DNA from: Methylocystaceae bacterium
GTDB taxonomy: Bacteria; Pseudomonadota; Alphaproteobacteria; Rhizobiales; Beijerinckiaceae
Reading direction: 5' to 3'
Assembly: GCA_003105285.1 (NCBI GenBank)
Contig: PQAN01000410.1
Location: forward strand, 1 to 11,361
DNA length: 11,361 nucleotides
Both the position numbers and the translations under genes were made by a program. The notes below the pieces were generated by a model. The model ran no database searches. It worked only from the letters and a program-made list of their open reading frames with translations, and had not been told where the DNA came from. Positions 6,044 to 11,361 of the stretch are shown here, piece after piece (within the stretch, counting starts at the first letter, position 1; each line of letters starts with the position of its first letter).

Positions 6044-6583
6044 GTGTCTTTCTCTGTTTCGCCGAGCCACGCCCGGCCGCAACTCCACGCCGGAAAGCCG
6101 CATTTGTTTCGAGAGCTGTTCACGCGCAACAAGCGCGAACTGCTCGATTATCTGACGCGTCGCGTCGGAGGAACGGCCGCGCCCGATCTGCTCCAGGAGA
6201 CGTTCATTCGCTTCCTCCTGCACGAGCAGGCGGAAACGGTCGCCGATCCTTCGCCCTTTCTGCAAAAAATCGCCGTCAATCTGGCGCGGGACTTCGCGCG
6301 GCGTCGCAAGACGGAGGCGAAATATCTCGACTTCGGCGATCCGCCGGAAAACATTCCGTCAGCAGACGCCTTGCCCGACGCGCGTCTCGAAGCCGCCGAG
6401 CAATGGCGGCGCCTGTGCGCCGCGATCGCAATGCTCCCGCCCCGCTGCCGCGAAGTGTTCGTTCTTTATATGCGAGACGGGTTGACGCTCGGGGAAATCG
6501 CCGTACGACTGGGGATTTCCAGGAATATGGCGCAAAAGCACATGCGCCTCGCCCTCGAGCGATGCTGGGCCGCCCTGGACTAG
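6044..6583 (+). CDS. ECF sigma factor, FecI type
   Basis: A 179-residue extracytoplasmic-function sigma factor directing RNA polymerase to its target promoters. The GTG start at 6044 is chosen because AGGAGAG lies 5-6 bases upstream and because homology begins just after it; the open frame extends back to 5759 without family features. Region 2 covers about residues 20-90 (APDLLQETFIRFL at 46-58, then FLQKIAVNLARDFARRRK). Region 4 covers about 115-178 (LPPRCREVFVLYMRDGLTLG, then EIAVRLGISRNMAQKHM, the helix-turn-helix binding the -35 element). Only these two regions are present, as in FecI-type sigmas. The fecR-like and STN-receptor genes downstream complete a cell-surface-signalling set, so the receptor gene is the likely target. 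Base use matches its neighbours. Confidence 0.93.
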   Translation: MSFSVSPSHARPQLHAGKPHLFRELFTRNKRELLDYLTRRVGGTAAPDLLQETFIRFLLHEQAETVADPSPFLQKIAVNLARDFARRRKTEAKYLDFGDPPENIPSADALPDARLEAAEQWRRLCAAIAMLPPRCREVFVLYMRDGLTLGEIAVRLGISRNMAQKHMRLALERCWAALD

Positions 6584-6697
6584 GATTTGGGGCAGGGCGT
6601 CCCAGACGGCGCAAGGGGCGCAATATCGACGCGCTTCGTCCGTTCCGACGTCGGGCGAGAGAGCGGGGCGGGTCTTTGCGTTCATGGCGGTCGTGCG

Positions 6698-7630
6698 ATG
6701 AAGGATGACGAGATCGATATGCCGGACAGCGCCCGCGGCGCGGCGATCGATTGGTGGCTGCGCCACAACGACGGCCCGCTTTCCGAGAAGGAGCAGGCCG
6801 AATTCGCGGCTTGGCTCGCCCAGGACGAAGCGAATGCGGCGGCCTTCGAGAAAATATCGGGCGTGTGCGGCTTCATGGCGACGCGGCTTCCCGGCGCGCG
6901 GCCGCGGCGCAAATCCCGGCGATCCCTGAAGAAAGCGGCGGCGGTCGCGACTGTCGTCGCCGCCGCGTTCACAATCTTTTTCGACGACCTCGCCCTGTTT
7001 CTGCGAGCGGATCATGTCACGGGAATCGGCGAGACGAAGCTCCTGACGCTCGAGGACGGCTCGCGGGTCGAACTCGACGCGAGATCGGCGGTCGCGATTC
7101 ACTATGGCGACGGACAGAGACGCCTCGCTCTCCTATCCGGAGAAGCATGGTTCGAGGTCGCGCCTGATCCCCTGCGGCCCTTTGTCGTCGAGGCGGCCGG
7201 CGGAACGGCGACGGCGCTCGGCACGGCTTTCGACGTAGCCGTCGAGAAATCGGGGGCGCGTGTGACGGTCGCGCGCCATCGCGTGGCGGTGGCGAGCGGC
7301 GGCAAGAACGCGATCGTGGAGGAAGGCCAACAGAGCGCTTTTGTGGAAAATGCGGCGACGCAGCCGTCGAAGCCGGTCAACGTCGAGCGCGCCACGGCCT
7401 GGCGGCGCGGCAGGCTGATTTTCGAGAACAGGCCGCTCGGCGAGGTGGTCGAGGCCCTCGGGCGCTATCATCGTGGCTATGTCTATTTCCTCGATACGGC
7501 GCTCCGCGCGCGGAGCGTGAGCGGCGTTTTTCGGACGGATGATCCGCTCGCCGCGCTCGACGAGATCGAAAGCGCTCTCGGCCTCCATGCGACCTATCTC
7601 TCCAATTATCTGATCATACTGCGCGAATGA
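6698..7630 (+). CDS. FecR-family anti-sigma factor / transmembrane sensor
   Basis: A 310-residue inner-membrane regulator that holds and activates the cognate sigma factor in response to the receptor. Residues 12-55 form the DUF4880 N-terminal cytoplasmic domain (DWWLRHNDGPLSEKEQAEFA, then WLAQDEANAAAF). A basic stretch (RRKSRRSLKK) precedes a single membrane helix at about 80-102. The periplasmic FecR domain spans about 105-200 (LTLEDGSRVELDARSAVAIH, LLSGEAWFEV, TALGTAFDV). The C-terminal ~80 residues (WRRGRLIFENRPLGEVVEAL to YLIILRE) form the STN-like part expected to meet the receptor. The ATG at 6698 gives a normal length. The frame is open back to a TTG at 6587, but that stretch lacks family similarity. 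The gap to the sigma gene is 114 bases. Confidence 0.93.
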   Translation: MKDDEIDMPDSARGAAIDWWLRHNDGPLSEKEQAEFAAWLAQDEANAAAFEKISGVCGFMATRLPGARPRRKSRRSLKKAAAVATVVAAAFTIFFDDLALFLRADHVTGIGETKLLTLEDGSRVELDARSAVAIHYGDGQRRLALLSGEAWFEVAPDPLRPFVVEAAGGTATALGTAFDVAVEKSGARVTVARHRVAVASGGKNAIVEEGQQSAFVENAATQPSKPVNVERATAWRRGRLIFENRPLGEVVEALGRYHRGYVYFLDTALRARSVSGVFRTDDPLAALDEIESALGLHATYLSNYLIILRE

Positions 7631-7766
7631 TTTTCGTGCGCCCTGCAGCGGACGCCGCGCGCACCGCGCCGAATTTTTTTGCATCCGACCTCCTCTTTAA
7701 GGCCGGCTCCGCGTGGATCCGCATGAGGGGCCATGATCGACCCCGGGGAACGACGGGGACGCGGCG
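7631..7766 (+). promoter_or_regulatory. Leader between fecR-like gene and receptor gene
   Basis: A 136-base spacer, long enough to carry the sigma-dependent receptor promoter usual in Fec-type systems. A GC-rich stretch with a T7 run (7674-7680) could weakly terminate transcription from the sigma/anti-sigma genes. GGGGACG lies 5-11 bases before the receptor ATG as its ribosome-binding site. I cannot identify -35/-10 boxes with confidence. Confidence 0.35.
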
Positions 7767-10481
7767 ATGAGTGGAAGGCGCTTTCGAAACAAAGGCCAGA
7801 TCGGTGGGACGACGCGGGGCGGGGATGGGAGACCGGGTATAGGTTCGACGATCGCGGTCGCGGCGATGAGCGTCTTCGCAATGGGCGCAGGCGCTTCGGA
7901 CTCTCCTGCGCAAGCGTCGATTTCGCCGGAGGAGCGTGTCGGCGCGATCCAGACCTATCGGATCCCGGCCGGCTCCATGGCGGCCGCGCTCAATACTTTC
8001 GCCGACATCAACGGGCTGCAATTGCTCTACGACGCGCAGGTGACGCAGCGATTGAACACGCAGGGACTGCAGGGCGCATATTCGGTGAAGGCGGGTCTCG
8101 ACCGACTCTTGACCGGAACAGGGCTCACCTATCGTTTCTCCAGCAAGCGCCACACCGTCTCCATCGTGCTGGCGCAGGCGGACGACGGAAGACGTAGCGA
8201 CGCGAGCGTCGCGCAGGAGCTGCCGCCGATCGAGATCGGCGCCGCCCGTTACTCGCGAGAAGCGCAGCCCGACGGAAATATCGGCCAGCCCGCCAGCGTC
8301 TCTACGACCCTCGACGATGTCGTCGCCGAGCGAGCGACGACCAGCGATACGGCCAGCCTTCTCCGTGATGTGCCCGGCGCTTTCGTTCAGAGCGCCGGTG
8401 GAGTCTCGGGCCTACCGGTGCTGGACGGCATGGCGGACGACCGCCTGCACATCGAGGTGGGCGGCGTCCCCTTCATATCCGCTTGCGCGAATCACATGAA
8501 CCCGCCGCTCTCCTACATCGCCCCTTCTCGGGTCGGAAACATCCACGTCTATTCCGGCATCGTTCCGGTGAGCGTCGGCGGCGACGCGATCGGCGGCGCA
8601 ATCCAGGTCGATCCGCCTGCGCTGGCGTTTGCGCAACCCGGACAGGGTATTCTCACGAAAGGGGAAGTCGGCTCGTTCTACCGCAGCAACGGCGACGCCT
8701 ATGGCGGCAACCTGTCCGCGACCGCCGCGACGGAAAACTTCAGCATCGGCTACAACGGCTCTTTCGCCCGGTCCGGAAACTACAGGGCCGGCGGGGATTT
8801 CAGGTTCGCGGGGCCGGCCTTTTCCGTGGGGAACCTTTCGAATACCTCGCCCCTACCCTTCACCAGGCAGGGCGCCTGGATACCGTGGCTCGACGGAAAC
8901 GAGGTCGGCTCGACGGCCTATCAGGCGCAAAATCACGACATTGCACTCGCGCTGCGACATGAGAATCATCTGCTCCAATTCAATCTGGCCACCCAGCACA
9001 TTCCCTACCAATGGTATCCGAACCAGCGCATGGACATGACGGAGAACAGGGCCGTCAGCGGGAACCTGCGCTACACGGGCAGATACGATTGGGGAACGCT
9101 CGAAGGCCAAGTCTATCATCAGACAGTCCGACACAAGATGGACTTCGGCGAGGACAAGCAGTTCTTCTACGGCAGCCTCAAGACGATCCTCGCTCCCGGC
9201 ATGCCGATGGACACCAAGTCGCAGAACACCGGCGCGAAGCTCAAAGCCTCCATCGATCTCTGGGACCGGCACATTCTCAGAGTGGGGGGAGAATATCAGC
9301 AATTCCGCTACGACGAATGGTGGCCGCCGTCCCCTGCCATTCTTCCCCCCGGTTTCTCCACCGGAGGAATGGCGCCGGATACGTTCTTGAATATCAGCGG
9401 CGGGCGGCGGGATCGGTTCGATGTCTTCACCGAATTGGAATCGCGTTGGAATTCTCAATGGACGACCCAACTCGGCGTCCGCAGCGACACGGTGGTGATG
9501 AACACTGGTCCGGTGAAGGGCTACAACGCCATGATGTACAATTCGGCGCCGTTGTATCCGGCCACCAGATTCAACAATTCCGACCGAGGCCGCACCGATC
9601 AGAATTGGAATGTGACGGCGCTGACGACATATACGCCGAGCGCTACGCAGACATATTCGTTCGGCTACTCGCTGAAGAGCCGCTCGCCTAATCTGTACGA
9701 ACGCTACACGTGGTCGCCCGCCGCGATGGCGATGGAAATGATCGGCTGGTTCGGGGACGGGAACTTCTACATCGGCAATCTGAACCTGCGGCCAGAAGTC
9801 GCTCACACCATCAGCGCGACTGCGGACTGGCATGACGCGGCCGGCGAGCTGGGCCTGCGAGTCACGCCGTATTTCACTTACGTCTCGAACTATATCGACG
9901 TCCAGCGTTGCCTGCCGTCCGTCTGTGGGGTCAGCGCCGAGAAGACCGCAAATCTGACCGCGACGGGACGATTCGCCTATCTCCAGTTCGTCAATCAAGA
10001 CGCCCGCATCTTCGGCGTGGACGCCTCGGCGCACGCGCTGCTGGCGAAAGGCACTCCGCTCGGCGACTTCACGGCGAAAGGCGTGCTCGGCTATGTCAAC
10101 GGCCAGAACACGACGACCGGCGACAATCTCTACAACATGATGCCCATAAACGCGCGATTGTCCGTCGAGCAGAAATTGGGCGGGTGGAAAGGCTCGGTCG
10201 AAGCGCAGTTCGTCGGCGCCAAAGACAAAGTGTCACAAGTCAGAAACGAGGTGAAGACGAGCGCTTACGCCTTGTTCAATCTGCGCGGCTCCTATGAATG
10301 GGAAAATATTCGCGTCGATCTCGGCGTGGAGAACGTCTTCGACACGTTGTATTATTTGCCGCTCGGCGGCGCCTACATCGGCCAGGGAGCAACCATGTCG
10401 GGGCTCAACGGGCCGTCGTGGGGCGTCGCAGTCCCCGGAATGGGGCGCACGTTCTACGTTGCGACGAATGTGAAGTTCTGA
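7767..10481 (+). CDS. TonB-dependent outer-membrane receptor with STN signalling domain, probable copper receptor
   Basis: This 904-residue receptor imports a scarce ligand and reports it to FecR. A long basic n-region precedes a signal-peptide core at about 27-42, with likely cleavage near residue 50. The STN domain spans about 63-135 (YRIPAGSMAAALNTFADING, LQLLYDAQVT, VKAGLDRLLTGTGLTYRF). A linker with a possible TonB box (PPIEIG) is followed by the plug, about 185-285 (LRDVPGAFVQS, VPVSVGGDAIGGAIQV), then a 22-strand-type barrel ending in Phe904. The plug carries ACANHMNPPLSYI, giving Cys240-x3-Met244. The barrel carries His456-x-Met458 plus Met-rich segments RMDM (421-424), GMPMD (478-482) and MAMEM (654-658). 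Cys-x3-Met and His-x-Met are the copper-site signature described for OprC, and the surrounding NxMxPPxSY pattern recalls NosA/OprC. A siderophore, or chelated copper such as methanobactin, remains possible. Confidence 0.93.
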   Translation: MSGRRFRNKGQIGGTTRGGDGRPGIGSTIAVAAMSVFAMGAGASDSPAQASISPEERVGAIQTYRIPAGSMAAALNTFADINGLQLLYDAQVTQRLNTQGLQGAYSVKAGLDRLLTGTGLTYRFSSKRHTVSIVLAQADDGRRSDASVAQELPPIEIGAARYSREAQPDGNIGQPASVSTTLDDVVAERATTSDTASLLRDVPGAFVQSAGGVSGLPVLDGMADDRLHIEVGGVPFISACANHMNPPLSYIAPSRVGNIHVYSGIVPVSVGGDAIGGAIQVDPPALAFAQPGQGILTKGEVGSFYRSNGDAYGGNLSATAATENFSIGYNGSFARSGNYRAGGDFRFAGPAFSVGNLSNTSPLPFTRQGAWIPWLDGNEVGSTAYQAQNHDIALALRHENHLLQFNLATQHIPYQWYPNQRMDMTENRAVSGNLRYTGRYDWGTLEGQVYHQTVRHKMDFGEDKQFFYGSLKTILAPGMPMDTKSQNTGAKLKASIDLWDRHILRVGGEYQQFRYDEWWPPSPAILPPGFSTGGMAPDTFLNISGGRRDRFDVFTELESRWNSQWTTQLGVRSDTVVMNTGPVKGYNAMMYNSAPLYPATRFNNSDRGRTDQNWNVTALTTYTPSATQTYSFGYSLKSRSPNLYERYTWSPAAMAMEMIGWFGDGNFYIGNLNLRPEVAHTISATADWHDAAGELGLRVTPYFTYVSNYIDVQRCLPSVCGVSAEKTANLTATGRFAYLQFVNQDARIFGVDASAHALLAKGTPLGDFTAKGVLGYVNGQNTTTGDNLYNMMPINARLSVEQKLGGWKGSVEAQFVGAKDKVSQVRNEVKTSAYALFNLRGSYEWENIRVDLGVENVFDTLYYLPLGGAYIGQGATMSGLNGPSWGVAVPGMGRTFYVATNVKF

Positions 10482-10542
10482 AGTCGCTATCCCGGAAAAT
10501 TCATGGGAGGTCGGCACCATTTCGAAGCTACCAAGCCCCGCC

Positions 10543-10850
10543 ATGAACGATCCTACCCTGCCGCTTTCTGGCCTGTCACCTGTTTCCGGCAAGACCGTCG
10601 TCGCCAAATTCGACGGGGCCTCTTGTCATCCGATGGCGGCGTGCTGCTGCGTGAGATCGAGCAACGCCTGCGCGTCGTTGAGCGACTCGCCGGCTGCATC
10701 CGTGACCCCGCGGTCCCGATCTGGTCACCCATACGCTCGCCGACATCATTCGCTTTTGCCTGCTGATGATCGGCGCCGGCTATGAGGACGGCGACGACGC
10801 CCCGGCTCTACGCAGAGATCCGATCTTCAAGATGGCCGTGTTCGCTGCGG
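10543..10850 (+). pseudogene. IS1380-family transposase, N-terminal fragment with two frameshifts
   Basis: From the ATG at 10543 the frame reads MNDPTLPLSGLSPVSGKTVV and AKFDG, then loses one base in the G4 run at 10615-10618. The next frame gives GLLSSDGGVLLREIEQRLRV and VERLAGCIRDP. A second shift near 10706-10717 leads to DLVTHTLADIIRF, LLMIGAGYEDGDDAPALRRD and PIFKMA. This is the conserved N-terminus of IS1380 transposases (FDGGLLSSDGG ... AGYEDGND), about 100 of ~430 residues. Similarity ends near 10840-10850, where an IS5-group tail begins. The DDE core is absent. It starts 61 bases after the receptor's stop. Confidence 0.85.
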
Positions 10851-10860
10851 TGCGAGTGAG

Positions 10861-11178
10861 ATGCTCGGTGCCGACAGCCTATGACGCCGAAGACTTCGTC
10901 AACGAGCTGCGATCGATGAAGGTCACACACCGCACGTCGCGCAAAACAGCAACGGGCGCGCCTCGGCGATCGACGCCCGCACGACGCGGCACGCAGGCTA
11001 CGCCATCAGCCAGCGCATCCGCAAGAAGATCGAGGAAGGCTTCGGCTGGATCAAGACCGTCGCCGGACAGGAAAAGACCAGCTTCAGAGGTCGCGAGCGG
11101 GCCGACTGGGCCTTCACCTTCACGGCAGCCGCCTACAGTCTGGTGCGACTGCCGAAACTGTTGGCGGCGGCGGCATGA
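10861..11178 (+). pseudogene. IS5-group transposase, C-terminal fragment with frameshifts
   Basis: LGAD (containing the second catalytic Asp) is read from 10864. A two-base loss near 10876 leads to AYDAEDFVNELRSMKVT, and an extra CA near 10928 leads to PHVAQNSNGRASAIDARTTR, HAGYAISQRIRKKIEEGFGW (with the catalytic Glu), IKTVAGQEKTSFRG and LVRLPKLLAAAA, ending at TGA 11176-11178. These are the last ~105 residues of the same IS5 group whose N-terminal part lies at 3953-4711. The join to the IS1380 fragment at about 10850-10861 is a recombination or deletion scar. No single open frame remains. Confidence 0.88.
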
Positions 11179-11361
11179 GCGCGTCCGCCGACTGCAAGCT
11201 CGTCGGATGCTGGCGGATCGTCGAAGCTGACGTCTGGGATCGAGACTATCTCGACCTCTGTGGACCAACCGCGATCGTCATTGGCGCCGACGGCCGCGGA
11301 AAAATCCCCTTCGGCGCGATGCAGGCGACCCTCGACGTCGAATACGGTGCAACCTCCATCG
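11175..11361 (+). CDS. Conserved hypothetical protein (WRIVEAD...WDRDYLDL type), partial at window end
   Basis: The first 62 codons, open to the end of the window. The ATG at 11175 overlaps the stop of the transposase remnant (ATGA). The protein begins MSASADCKLVGCWRIVEADV and continues WDRDYLDLCGP and GADGRGKIPFGAMQATLDVEYG. Proteins with the GxWRIVE--xWDxDxxDL pattern are, as I recall, widespread small soluble hypothetical proteins in proteobacteria, often found near insertion sequences. No function is established. No signal peptide or membrane segment is visible. The overlap may simply reflect juxtaposition by rearrangement. Confidence 0.7.
   Translation, partial: MSASADCKLVGCWRIVEADVWDRDYLDLCGPTAIVIGADGRGKIPFGAMQATLDVEYGATSI

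Noticed and set aside
5273..6265. A 330-codon minus-strand open frame across the DUF2946-like and sigma genes
   Set aside because: It opposes two supported plus-strand genes, is Arg-rich, and has no motifs.
8853..10034. A 393-codon minus-strand open frame inside the receptor gene
   Set aside because: It is antisense to a clearly coding barrel region and its Arg/Val/His-rich composition matches no family; it is a by-product of codon bias.
7767..10481. Methanobactin receptor (mbnT) as the specific identity
   Set aside because: The FecI-FecR-STN receptor arrangement would fit, but none of the methanobactin precursor or biosynthesis genes is visible and I have no alignment to separate it from OprC-like receptors.
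1..11361. CRISPR array, tRNA or rRNA genes
   Set aside because: I saw no regularly spaced short direct repeats and no cloverleaf or rRNA-like conserved sequence on either strand.

Overview
The window is GC-rich DNA with codon use and gene families typical of an alphaproteobacterium, probably Hyphomicrobiales (Rhizobiales). A Methylosinus/Methylocystis-like methanotroph is plausible because the best-preserved locus looks copper-related, but no genus marker is present, so the taxonomy is inference.

Layout. (1) 1-867: a thin region with a possible 63-residue ORF, a short membrane ORF resembling the start of a DUF4153/DUF4173 protein that stops early, and a further open stretch ending in a membrane segment but lacking a start codon. 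(2) 868-2313: an intact amidase-signature hydrolase with the full Lys-Ser-Ser triad. (3) 2424-5029: an insertion-sequence graveyard. It holds an IS481 transposase tail with an in-frame stop, an IS5-like scrap, two IS630 transposase tails in inverted orientation, and between these the first two thirds of an IS5-group transposase that has its own stop codon. A minus-strand ORF of unknown function survives between the scraps. (4) 5032-5350: the last ~105 codons of an acyl-CoA dehydrogenase, cut off by IS630 sequence and frameshifted near its end. (5) 5542-10481: the functional core, four intact genes on the plus strand. They encode a small Cys/His-rich membrane protein of DUF2946 type, an ECF sigma factor of FecI type, a FecR-type anti-sigma/sensor, and a 904-residue TonB-dependent receptor with an N-terminal STN signalling domain. 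(6) 10543-11178: an IS1380 transposase head fused to an IS5-group transposase tail, both frameshifted. (7) 11175 to the end: the start of a conserved protein of unknown function, running out of the window.

How the core should work: the receptor binds its ligand outside the outer membrane, and its STN domain contacts FecR across the periplasm. FecR then releases or activates the sigma factor, which transcribes the receptor gene and perhaps its neighbours. The receptor has a C-x3-M motif in its plug (Cys240, Met244), an H-x-M motif in its barrel (His456, Met458) and several Met-rich segments. These resemble the copper site described for OprC/NosA-type receptors. A DUF2946-like protein next door points the same way. 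The best reading is a copper- (or copper-complex-) responsive surface-signalling uptake locus bounded by decayed insertion sequences. The signalling architecture is well supported; the copper specificity is inferred from motifs.
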